Source: Alteromonadaceae bacterium Bs31
Lineage (GTDB): Bacteria; Pseudomonadota; Gammaproteobacteria; Pseudomonadales; Cellvibrionaceae
Direction of reading: 5' to 3'
DNA: 64,000 nucleotides
Assembly (NCBI GenBank): GCA_900177435.1
Contig: FXAI01000002.1
Span: 495,033 to 559,032, forward strand
Part shown: in pieces, positions 30,250 through 38,589 of the stretch
How the letters are laid out: each line of letters begins with the position of its first letter
Numbering within the stretch: position 1 is the first letter of the stretch
The notes under the pieces: generated by a model
Seen by the model: only the letters and a program-made list of their open reading frames with translations
Told to the model about the DNA's origin: nothing
Database searches by the model: none
Position numbers and translations under genes: made by a program

Positions 30250-31563
30250 ATGAGTAAATTAGAAGAAAAAAAAACCTATCTCTTCCTGCTGATGATTGTG
30301 CTCAGCTTGGCGCTGATTCTGGCGTATCAGTTACTACCTAACCGCACCCTAACCTTGGCTCCTGGCTCTGTCTTTGGCGTATATGCGAGCGGCGACGCAG
30401 AGTTTGGAGGCAGCAGTACTGCTCACTTTTTGAATGAAGGCTCAAGCCAGTGGCGCTGTACCTTGCGCAAAGGGGTTAAAGCGCCCGAATTCCCTTCTTG
30501 TCGAATCGGCATTTCCTTTTCCCGTAATCCAGATGACTGGACCCAAGGTAAGGACTTTTCTGATTTCGACTACTTGAGAATCCAGCTCGATTACAAGGGG
30601 CCTGCTACCTTTTTTCGCGCACATTTTCGTAACTTTGACACGGAGCTATCGCGCAAAGAAGACTATAACAGCGCAAAATTCGTAAAGTTAATTATCCGAG
30701 ACCCGGGAGTGAATTCGGACTATCGCTTTGCGCTATCAGAATTTAAGCTGGCTGATTGGTGGATCCAACATTACTCCGTGCCCAATCATAGAGCAAAAGC
30801 CGCCTTTGACCGCGTTACTTCCTTTGAGCTGGATTTTGGCGAGCCAGTTCCTTATGGCGAACACGCTATTGAGCTAAAAAGTATTCAGCTGGTGGGTAAA
30901 TATGCCTCCGCTGAAAACTGGTATTTGAGCATATTAGTATGCTGGATGGTGGTAATGGCCATTGTTGGTCTTTTGCGCTTGCGTCATCTAAATCTAGTGA
31001 GCAAAGCCCAGGGCTTACACCTTGAGCAGATGTCTCAATATGCTCAAGAACTGAAGCAGCAGTCGCTAAACTACAAAACGCTCTCCAGCTATGACCCTTT
31101 AACCGGTGTTCTGAACCGGCTGGGTTTGCAGGATATTCTCGACAGCTCCTTTCAGTGGCGCAAAGAAAGTAACCATATTGCACTGCTGCTTCTGGATTTG
31201 GACCACTTCAAGAACATTAACGATACCAAAGGGCATGATGCCGGTGACCAGGTACTGAAAGCTACAGGTAAAATGCTTGAAGAAAATACTCGCAGTGTGG
31301 ACACCGTAGCGAGGTGGGGAGGGGAAGAATTTATAATACTTTGCCCTAATACCGGTCGTGAAGCCGCAATGGTGCTGGCGGAAAAAATACGTATAAAAAT
31401 AACTGAATTAGACTTTTCTGAATACAAGCTAAATAAAATTACAGCCAGTCTTGGCGTTACTATTATCAATTTTGATGAACCTTTTGATCGCGCATTTTCT
31501 CGCGTAGATAAAGCGCTCTACGACGCAAAAAATAGTGGCAGAAACTGCTGGGTTTATACCTGA
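30250..31563 (+). CDS. membrane-bound diguanylate cyclase (GGDEF)
   Basis: The product makes cyclic di-GMP. A membrane helix near residues 9-27 and another near 230-250 enclose a ~200-residue periplasmic domain with a jelly-roll-like pattern (sensor type not recognised). A short coiled linker leads to the GGDEF domain: YDPLTGVLNRLG, LDLDHFKNINDTKGHDAGD, and the active-site loop GGEEF. The Arg/Asp I-site (RxxD) five residues before the loop is seen as RSVD, so feedback inhibition is possible. The ATG at 30250 is used although AGGAG at 30226 is far from it; a non-ATG start nearer to that site is possible. Confidence 0.9.
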   Translation: MSKLEEKKTYLFLLMIVLSLALILAYQLLPNRTLTLAPGSVFGVYASGDAEFGGSSTAHFLNEGSSQWRCTLRKGVKAPEFPSCRIGISFSRNPDDWTQGKDFSDFDYLRIQLDYKGPATFFRAHFRNFDTELSRKEDYNSAKFVKLIIRDPGVNSDYRFALSEFKLADWWIQHYSVPNHRAKAAFDRVTSFELDFGEPVPYGEHAIELKSIQLVGKYASAENWYLSILVCWMVVMAIVGLLRLRHLNLVSKAQGLHLEQMSQYAQELKQQSLNYKTLSSYDPLTGVLNRLGLQDILDSSFQWRKESNHIALLLLDLDHFKNINDTKGHDAGDQVLKATGKMLEENTRSVDTVARWGGEEFIILCPNTGREAAMVLAEKIRIKITELDFSEYKLNKITASLGVTIINFDEPFDRAFSRVDKALYDAKNSGRNCWVYT

Positions 31564-31722
31564 TGGTAAAGCAAGCCACAGCCGTTTTTTTACTGTTTTA
31601 GCTTTTCGATTATTTTCAGATAATTGCAAGTAGCGATTCTTTCTAAACCAATAATAGGTCCTAGTTCACTGCCCTTGCCGCAGACCACATAAGTGGAAAA
31701 TGCCATAGCGGCACGAAACACT

Positions 31723-31745
31723 TTGTGTTGTGTTGTGTTGTGTTG
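31723..31745. repeat. pentanucleotide repeat TTGTG
   Basis: TTGTG is repeated 4.6 times in the 301-base gap between the GGDEF gene and the convergent PL3 gene. An inverted pair CCTGCGCA/TGCGCAGG lies further on, near 31820-31850, and may end the PL3 transcript. Confidence 0.8.
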
Positions 31746-31864
31746 GAGGTTTGGCGGTTTGGAGGGGTGTTAAAGAGACGCTCAAGCTTGGAATAATTTG
31801 TCTGGTAACAGTAAAAACCTGCGCAGGCAAAAAGCTTGCTTGCGCAGGTAGTGCTTAATGGAAC

Positions 31865-33433
31865 TTAGTAGTTAGTAATGCCAGATGAAGTACAGCTTTT
31901 CCATTTACCAATACAAATATCGCCAGCATTTTTCAAGCGGCTATTGGTAATACGGGCAGTACTGTTAGGGCTGTCAGAACGAAAAACCCCTTCTCCCATA
32001 TTGGAAATATCACAATTGCTCACTTCCACGTGCAGTGGGAAAGTTTTGCCACCGTTTTGGCGCAGGAACTTGCCCGCTTTGTCGACGCGACAGTTGCTAA
32101 TAACCCATTTGCCGTCATCGTTGGCTTGGAGGAATTTGTCAGCGGCGTCGTAACCTTCCACATTGGTAGATGATACGGTTGCACCATTGGTGGGGTCTTT
32201 GATGGTCATTGCATCTTCGCCCACATCGGACCAGTGAATATTATTCACATCACCACCATTGCGGGTATGTATGCCGTCTGCGCCATTGCGGCCAATATAG
32301 ACGTTGCGGATTAAGCCTGGGCCAACACGGAAAATTGGATCCTGGCTTTCGCTTTGGCTGCCATCACCGAGAGAACCACCGCCGTTATAGGTTTTACAGC
32401 CGCCGTCGAAAGTACCGCCATCTTCAACGCGAATGGTTGAGCTTACCGTAGTGGTGCTGCCGCCGTTACAGCTGGAGCCATAGCTGCCACCGCCGCCGCT
32501 GGTAGAGCTGGACGAACTGCTCGAGCTAGAGCTGCTTGAGCTGGAGCTACTGGAGGAGCCGCTGCAGCTCGCAGTGCGAACATTGGGGCCGGTAATTTCC
32601 ACGTAGTCAATATTGGACAGACCAGAACCCTGGTTTGCCTGCAGACGCAAGTTTTTCTTACCGCTGCCTAAATTGACATTAACGGATGTGGTTTGCCAGC
32701 TGCTCCAGGAACCTGTGCCGCCAAAATCGCGTGTTGAGGCGTTGGAGCCGTTTGAGCTCAATACGCCGCTACGATTTGTTGATGAGCCGTTGGCGTAGCG
32801 CCATCTAATGGTATAAGAGCCAGAGTCTCCGTCGATGGCCCAATTAACACCTTTGCCGCTGGCGTTATCGGTATTGGCAAAGCCACTGCCGGTATAGCCG
32901 GAATTATTGCTGTCCACAGAGCCGTCAACACCACAGAAACCGTTGGCATTTTCCTGAATGGTAACTTTGCTGCCGCCGCCAGTAGAGGAAGAGCTGCTGG
33001 AGCTCGAACTTGAGCTTGAACTGGATGAGCTCGAACTACTTGAGCTTGAGCTTGAGCTGCCACCACTAACGCCATCACCGGCACAGCTAGGCTCGGAGAA
33101 ATTGCCGTTGTGGTTTCCTTGAAAGCCGAAGGACGCGGACTGCCCTGGACTAAGGGTGCCGTTGTAGCCTACGTTTTTGGCAGTCGCGGTATTACCGGAT
33201 GCACTCACTGAGGCGCTCCACGAGCCTGTAATGCTTGGGCTTTGGTTAAAGTTAAGGTCAACCTCCCAGGAAGTGATGGAAGAGCTGCCATCGTTGGTAA
33301 CTGTTACATTAACGACGTAGCCGCTACCCCAGGAGTCCGCGGTTACGGAGCAGGAGAGAGCGTAAGCCTGGCTGGTAAAAACGCACAGGCCTATTATTGC
33401 GAGGGTATGTAAAAATGATTTTGAAGAGAACAC
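31865..33433 (-). CDS. secreted modular pectate lyase, CBM2 - CBM35-like - PL3
   Basis: The enzyme should cut polygalacturonate by beta-elimination outside the cell. It starts with GTG seven bases after a GGAGG site. Order: signal peptide (to about residue 25); CBM2 cellulose-binding module (27-117, with WGSGYVVNVTVTNDG); poly-Ser linker; CBM6/CBM35-type module (about 155-290); second poly-Ser linker; PL3 domain (about 325-522) with ADGIHTRNGGDVNNIHWSDVGEDAMTIK and the later FLRQNGG and CIGKWKSC segments. It is the terminal gene of the pectin locus. The CBM2 would hold the enzyme on plant cell walls. Confidence 0.9.
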   Translation of the reverse strand: MFSSKSFLHTLAIIGLCVFTSQAYALSCSVTADSWGSGYVVNVTVTNDGSSSITSWEVDLNFNQSPSITGSWSASVSASGNTATAKNVGYNGTLSPGQSASFGFQGNHNGNFSEPSCAGDGVSGGSSSSSSSSSSSSSSSSSSSSSSSSSTGGGSKVTIQENANGFCGVDGSVDSNNSGYTGSGFANTDNASGKGVNWAIDGDSGSYTIRWRYANGSSTNRSGVLSSNGSNASTRDFGGTGSWSSWQTTSVNVNLGSGKKNLRLQANQGSGLSNIDYVEITGPNVRTASCSGSSSSSSSSSSSSSSSSSSTSGGGGSYGSSCNGGSTTTVSSTIRVEDGGTFDGGCKTYNGGGSLGDGSQSESQDPIFRVGPGLIRNVYIGRNGADGIHTRNGGDVNNIHWSDVGEDAMTIKDPTNGATVSSTNVEGYDAADKFLQANDDGKWVISNCRVDKAGKFLRQNGGKTFPLHVEVSNCDISNMGEGVFRSDSPNSTARITNSRLKNAGDICIGKWKSCTSSGITNY

Positions 33434-33490
33434 GTTATTGCCTCCATTATTATTGGTATATAAGAGATTGTTATCCCTTTACGCGCGTTA

Positions 33491-33536
33491 CATCACGCCT
33501 ATGCGGGATAGGTTTATCCGTACATATTGCGTGATG
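33491..33536. promoter_or_regulatory. nested palindrome upstream of the PL3 gene
   Basis: CATCACGC and GCGTGATG form a perfect eight-base pair enclosing GGATA/TATCC. The 46-base element lies 58-103 bases before the PL3 start, where an operator or leader hairpin would sit. No T-run follows on either strand. Confidence 0.4.
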
Positions 33537-34141
33537 AATTTCAGTTCCTCGGGTAATTCTTGATAAAAATGAGGAACACTGAAAATGGTTTGTCACAAAA
33601 ACAATTGAAAAATAATGTGGCTCAGGCGATGTAATTTATTTTATTTTGAAATAACAGTTCACACAGAACCAAACTTTTATGTTGGATAAAGCTCAGGTTC
33701 AACGATTCCGTCTTAACTCGCTGTGCTGCACGGAATTGTTTTAAATTTTTATTATTTACTTTATCTGTTCATTCTAATGAAACGGGCGACGGTCAGTAAT
33801 TGTTATGTACTATCGACTTATTATTTTTTTTTCTGCTTGATAGAAGATTAATGGTAGCCGTGTTGATAATTTGAGACAAATATTTTTAGGATTAAACTCG
33901 ATTTTTTGCCAGAAAAACGCAGTAAAAAGAGTATTTTTACGCTGTATATTATGAATAGTATTTTGCTAATGCCGCTTTAATAGCGAAAACTAAGCACGCG
34001 CTAATTCGCTTCGCGTCGCTTTTTCCAAGTGCCAGCAATAGTCTTGCTGTGCCAGTGCAAGTTGTCCTTGGTTGGAGTGTGGAATTGTGTTGGCACGCGC
34101 GTTAACCAATGGCCTGTTTTACTTAAATGTAAGGCACAAAA
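33537..34141. other. AT-rich intergenic region
   Basis: About 600 AT-rich bases upstream of the PL3 gene and downstream of the PL1 terminator. No gene, RNA or repeat was recognised. Confidence 0.5.
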
Positions 34142-34172
34142 AACCCGGGCTTTAAGAGCCCGGGTTTTTTTT
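34142..34172 (-). terminator. strong bidirectional terminator after the PL1 gene
   Basis: AACCCGGGCT and AGCCCGGGTT form a perfect ten-base stem with a five-base loop. T-runs follow on both strands, so it stops the minus-strand PL1 transcript and anything coming from the other side. Confidence 0.88.
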
Positions 34173-34192
34173 GAAGGGCTAGTGCTGGAAAA

Positions 34193-37100
34193 CTAGGGCA
34201 CCAGGCTGTTGATATATTCCTCTACGTTAACCCAGCCATTGCCGTTGGCATCCTGCATGGCATCGCCCGCGTTGTTGGGGTTAAGGCCACGCTGACTTTC
34301 CCAGCTGTCGGGCATACCATCCCGGTCGGAGTCCTGTGGTGCAGAGCCGCCAGATATGTTGCCAACCACGTTGGGCAGGCCCAGGCTGGTTTCATTGCTG
34401 ATGGTGGCGCCGCGTCTGCCCCAGGATTGCAGTTCATCCATCAGGTAGTCGTCTACCTCGTCCCTGTGGTGAGAAGTACCTGCATTGTTGATCACATACG
34501 TCAGTGCATCCTGCGCGCTCATGACCGGTACCGGGGGAAAGTTGGCGCTGGGGCTGGTGTGCCAGGTGACGGAACCAAAATCGCCCCGGCTCAGCAAGCG
34601 GCCATCGAGACTGCCGTTGGTATTACTGTCGTACCAGTTATCCAGTGCGTACATGTGGTACGCCGATGAGGGTTTATCCAGCGTGCCTCCGCGCGATTCC
34701 GGCCCGGCAATCAGGTAGTTGCCCAGCATGGCGCCGTCGGAACGGCCGGATGTGTCACCCAGGATATAAGCGGAAACCACCCAGTTATAAACAACATTAT
34801 TGACAAATTGCAGCGTGCCGCGTGCTTTGGGGTTACGGGAGTTATTGTCGATATAGAGCGAGCGCAGGATGGAGGTACCGCTGGTTTGAATCAGCCCGCC
34901 GGTGGAGTGAGTCTGTAAGCCCTGGGCCACTATGGAGTCCTGCAAGGTGATGTTGTAGAGGCTCGCGCCGCTGGATACATTCAGGTCGAAGTTGCCGTCG
35001 CGGCCCCAGCTCAGCGAGCAATTATCGAAGATAACATCGTGACCATTGGCCATGGTAACCGTGTCTTTCTCGCTAGTGCCAATGCGGCCCATGCGGAAGC
35101 GCACATAGCGCACGATGGTGTTGTTTGCACCGGAGAATGAGGTGCCGTCACCGTAGAGGGTAATGCCATCGCCGGGCGCGGTTTGGCCGGCAATGGTCTG
35201 GTTGCTTTTAAACACCAGGCGGGAGTTCAGCCGGATAACACCGCCCACATCAAATACCACAATACGGTTGGGCTGGCTGATGGCATCCCGCAGCGAGCCC
35301 GCGCCACTGTCGTTGAGGTTGGTGACGTGTACCACCTCACCGCCGCGACCGCCGGTGGCAAAGCGTCCAAAGCCCTGAGCACCGGGAAAAGCGAGGGTCC
35401 CATCGGGGTTGCTCTGGCCACAGGCTACTGGCCGGAGGCCGGCACCGTTCAAGGTGATATTGTCAATATTGGGCAGGCCGCCGCTGGCATCGGCGGTGAG
35501 TTTAATATCGTTGTCGCCCTGCTGCAGAAAGATATCCACAGAGGCCGTCTGCCACGAAGACCAGCCGCCAGTGGCTGCGAGTTCGAAGGAATGGCTGCCA
35601 TCCGCGCCGCTGTTAATACTCAAGGTGCCGGGCCTGGCTGCGCTGCCACCGTTGGCATAGCGCACTGTAAAGCGGGCGCTGCCGGCCTGGTTAGTGCTCA
35701 CTTTCCAGCGGATATTCGCGCCACTCTGGTTGGGCGTGTTGGCATAGCCAGCACCTTGATAGCCGCCATTTTCATTTTCGATTGCCGCAGTATTATTTTC
35801 GCAGTAGCCGGTTTCTCTTTCATCAATGGTAAGGCTCACCGCGCTGCCAGAGGAAGAGCTGGAGGAAGAAGAACTGGACGAGCTACTTGAAGACGAGCTG
35901 GAAGAACTGGACGAGCTAGAGGAGGAGCTTGAGTTGGACGAGGAACTACTGCTGGAGCTGCTTGAAGATGAGCTGGAGCTGGATGACGAGGATGAAGGCC
36001 CGTTGCATTCGGCACTGCCCACATTTGGGCCAGACACTTCCAGGTAATCGATATTGCCAAGGCCGGAGCCCTGATTGGCTTCAAGGCGAAGCTTTTTGTG
36101 GCCTCCACCCAGGTTAACGCTTATGGATTGCTGGTCCCAGCTGGTCCAGGAACCGGTGCCTCCAAAGTCGGCAGTGCCTACTGCAGAGCCGTTAACACTT
36201 AACACGCCAGAGCGGTTGGTGGAGGAACCATTGGCAAAGCGCCAGCGAAGCTCGTATGTGCCGGCGTCGCCGTTAATGGCCCAGTCAACACCGTTGCCGC
36301 TGGCGTTGTCGGTATTGGCAAATCCGGAACCTGTATAGCCTGAGTTGTTGCTGTCTATCGCGCCGTCCACGCCGCAGTACCCAGCGCTACTTTCCTGAAT
36401 TTGAACCGTGCTGCCACTAGAGCTGCTGGATGAAGAACTGCTGGAGCTTGAGGACGAAGAGCTACTGCTGGGGCAGGGCCATGTGAGCGCTTCCCCGCCG
36501 GCGCCACAGGCCTGGTCGTTGCATTCGTGAATATACCAGCCGCCCAGACCTTTCAGGTTTGGCCCACCCTCGGCAGTGAGTGATACCAGATTAAGCTGGC
36601 CGTGGTGGGCGGTGTTATCTATTTGCAGGCTTTGCCATTGGTCCCAGCCTCCGGTGGGCGGAAATTCAATACGTTCGATAATCGTATTGCCGGACTGTCT
36701 TTGAACCAGGCTCATTGGTCGGTTGAAACTGGAGCCATTGGCGTATTCTATTGTGGTGTATTCCGAGTGCAGCGGGCTCACCGACATATTAGAGATAGTA
36801 TATTCCTGGTAGACAACAGTGCTGCCTTCAAAATTAGCCGGATCAAAGGCGTCGTTTACTGAAGCGCCATCGCTTACGGCGGGGCAGAACTGTGCAGTCG
36901 TTCCGAAGGGTGGCAGCAGGCTGCCTGAACTTGATGATGAAGAGCTGCTCGAAGAGGACGAGGAGCTTGAAGACGAGCTGGAAGAACTGGAAGAAGAGGA
37001 GCTACTGGAAGAGCTTGTGCCACCCTCGCAGATAGCGCCAGTGAGCGGCGGAATTTCTATAGTGCCACCGTTTGTACCCTGAAAGCCAAAGGTGGCACTT

Positions 37101-37417
37101 TGCCCCGGCTGCAGGTTGCCGTTCCAGCCTATGTCGCTCGCCGCATAGGGGTTCGAGCCGGACAGTTGTGCGTTCCAGGCATTGCTCACACGATTATCGC
37201 CGTTGTACTGCCAGCTTACATTCCAGTCATTAATGGCACTGCCACTATCGTTTGTTACGGTTATATTGGCGACAAAGCCAGAACCCCAACTATTATCGAT
37301 GCTGTATTCGCATGCGGCAGAAGCGCCATTGCTTATGAGTACAGAAGAAAGTACTGCGGTTAGCAGAGCCGCTGGCTTGCCTAGCCCTGCTGAGAGAGGT
37401 CTCCATCCAAGTTTCAT
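34193..37417 (-). CDS. large secreted pectate lyase, CBM2 - three CBM-like modules - PL1
   Basis: A 1074-residue exoenzyme. Order: signal peptide (1-35); CBM2 (36-130); poly-Ser; a divergent beta-sandwich (about 168-316); poly-Ser; CBM35-like module (338-468); long poly-Ser; a second CBM35-like module (about 530-665); then a right-handed beta-helix of the PL1 type (about 670-1010) starting AFPGAQGFGRFATGGRGG and including IVVFDVGGVIRL, IAGQTAPGDGITL, and SLSWGRDGNFDL. The last ~45 residues, DSDRDGMPDSWE ... DANGNGWVNVEEYINSL, look like paired calcium loops. Such tails are common in secreted lyases. The poly-Ser linkers are written with mixed AGC and TCN codons. Confidence 0.9.
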   Translation of the reverse strand: MKLGWRPLSAGLGKPAALLTAVLSSVLISNGASAACEYSIDNSWGSGFVANITVTNDSGSAINDWNVSWQYNGDNRVSNAWNAQLSGSNPYAASDIGWNGNLQPGQSATFGFQGTNGGTIEIPPLTGAICEGGTSSSSSSSSSSSSSSSSSSSSSSSSSSSSSSGSLLPPFGTTAQFCPAVSDGASVNDAFDPANFEGSTVVYQEYTISNMSVSPLHSEYTTIEYANGSSFNRPMSLVQRQSGNTIIERIEFPPTGGWDQWQSLQIDNTAHHGQLNLVSLTAEGGPNLKGLGGWYIHECNDQACGAGGEALTWPCPSSSSSSSSSSSSSSSSSSGSTVQIQESSAGYCGVDGAIDSNNSGYTGSGFANTDNASGNGVDWAINGDAGTYELRWRFANGSSTNRSGVLSVNGSAVGTADFGGTGSWTSWDQQSISVNLGGGHKKLRLEANQGSGLGNIDYLEVSGPNVGSAECNGPSSSSSSSSSSSSSSSSSSSSNSSSSSSSSSSSSSSSSSSSSSSSSSSSSGSAVSLTIDERETGYCENNTAAIENENGGYQGAGYANTPNQSGANIRWKVSTNQAGSARFTVRYANGGSAARPGTLSINSGADGSHSFELAATGGWSSWQTASVDIFLQQGDNDIKLTADASGGLPNIDNITLNGAGLRPVACGQSNPDGTLAFPGAQGFGRFATGGRGGEVVHVTNLNDSGAGSLRDAISQPNRIVVFDVGGVIRLNSRLVFKSNQTIAGQTAPGDGITLYGDGTSFSGANNTIVRYVRFRMGRIGTSEKDTVTMANGHDVIFDNCSLSWGRDGNFDLNVSSGASLYNITLQDSIVAQGLQTHSTGGLIQTSGTSILRSLYIDNNSRNPKARGTLQFVNNVVYNWVVSAYILGDTSGRSDGAMLGNYLIAGPESRGGTLDKPSSAYHMYALDNWYDSNTNGSLDGRLLSRGDFGSVTWHTSPSANFPPVPVMSAQDALTYVINNAGTSHHRDEVDDYLMDELQSWGRRGATISNETSLGLPNVVGNISGGSAPQDSDRDGMPDSWESQRGLNPNNAGDAMQDANGNGWVNVEEYINSLVP

Positions 37418-37629
37418 AATGTTTTGCCTTTATATGTCGTTATTATTGTAATTCCATGTTTTACAGCGGTATCAGAGTGAAATCTGTGAGAGTAATTGTG
37501 CCTGTAGAATTCAGTAATTCACATCCCTGTGTGCATAATTTTTATTCAGAGTTTCCCTTGTTTAAACCAATGTCACACAAAATGTAATTTGTGCAAGCTT
37601 CTGTGTATTTATTAGAGCCTTAAAAAAAG

Positions 37630-37656
37630 AAAAAGCCTGTAAATACAGGCCTTTTT
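37630..37656 (-). terminator. terminator of the phosphatase unit
   Basis: GCCTGTA-AA-TACAGGC with A-rich and T-rich flanks works in both directions. It lies downstream of the minus-strand lipoprotein gene. The surrounding gap 37418-37706 holds nothing else recognised apart from the PL1 promoter region. Confidence 0.7.
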
Positions 37657-37706
37657 AATGATTTAGTGTGGGATGCTAGCGCTTGAGATTTTGCTGAGAT
37701 AAAAAA

Positions 37707-38495
37707 TCAGTGAGCATGCGCGCCGGCAATGGCATTGCCTTCGGTATTATAAAAACCACTGGCGCCATGTTCGATAAAACCAAGGTTCATCATTTTCAGT
37801 AAAAAGGGATCCGATTCGTTGTCGCCAATATCTGTGTAGTCGGTTGAGTAGTAGGCATCACGACGGCTAAAGGCCAGTTTAACGGCGCGCTTGTCGCCTC
37901 TCAGCTCCTTTAATTTCCATTGCGTATGGGTGTTCTTATTTTTAATTTCGAATAACGCTGGTAGTTGTAGTTCGCTAAGCCATTGCAGCTTAAGTTCGCC
38001 GCCGTTTTTTTGCAGGGAATAAAATTCCCTTGTGTTACAGCCACTGCCAGACTTTCTCTCAAACGTCATTTTTTTAATTAATTCGTTCGATACTATTTGC
38101 CTTTTTTCCTGCCATACACGCTGGCTGGCGTGCTCAGGCAGGTGAGTGGCTTCATACTCGATTGCACGTTGCTCGCTATCAAAATATTGCCAGCTTAACA
38201 GCCCCGCTTTTTTGTCCAGAGCCCAGGCAGTTGTAATGGCCGCTTGCTCATACTGGTGAGCGCTGCGGCCTTCTGAGCGCCACAGGGTGATCAATTTAGC
38301 GGTTTTACTGGCTCCGTCTTTTTGATCATCGAGTGGCTGCTGCGGCGATTGTTTGGGCAAGGCCTGGTTCTGTACCTCAAAAACGGCAGCCAGGGTGTTG
38401 GCGTCTAAATTTTCGCACGCATAGCTATCATCTGTTGTTTCTTTGTTGCAGGCCGTCACGCTTAACAAGGTAAGTAATAGTGCTGCTTTTTTCAC
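37707..38495 (-). CDS. lipoprotein, third gene of the phosphatase unit
   Basis: A 262-residue protein with lipobox VTAC (Cys about residue 16). Several later cysteines, including two around CENL and GSGCNTREF, may pair in the periplasm. The C-terminal end is His-rich (AGAHAH). No family is recognised. It lies 94 bases downstream of the alkaline phosphatase gene on the same strand and ahead of a terminator, so it is probably the last gene of that operon and may assist or accompany the phosphatases. Confidence 0.7.
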   Translation of the reverse strand: MKKAALLLTLLSVTACNKETTDDSYACENLDANTLAAVFEVQNQALPKQSPQQPLDDQKDGASKTAKLITLWRSEGRSAHQYEQAAITTAWALDKKAGLLSWQYFDSEQRAIEYEATHLPEHASQRVWQEKRQIVSNELIKKMTFERKSGSGCNTREFYSLQKNGGELKLQWLSELQLPALFEIKNKNTHTQWKLKELRGDKRAVKLAFSRRDAYYSTDYTDIGDNESDPFLLKMMNLGFIEHGASGFYNTEGNAIAGAHAH

Positions 38496-38589
38496 GGGTG
38501 TGCTCCAAATAAGGTTTTAAAAAATTAAAAAAGAGGGCCGGATTTGGCCCCCGTACATTGCATCTATAAAGTAAAAACTTTATGCGCGC

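Noticed and set aside
35826..37082. Plus-strand frames rich in Glu, Asp and Leu across the pectinase genes
   Set aside because: They are the antisense of poly-Ser linkers (AGC/TCN codons read backwards) and have no ribosome-binding sites.
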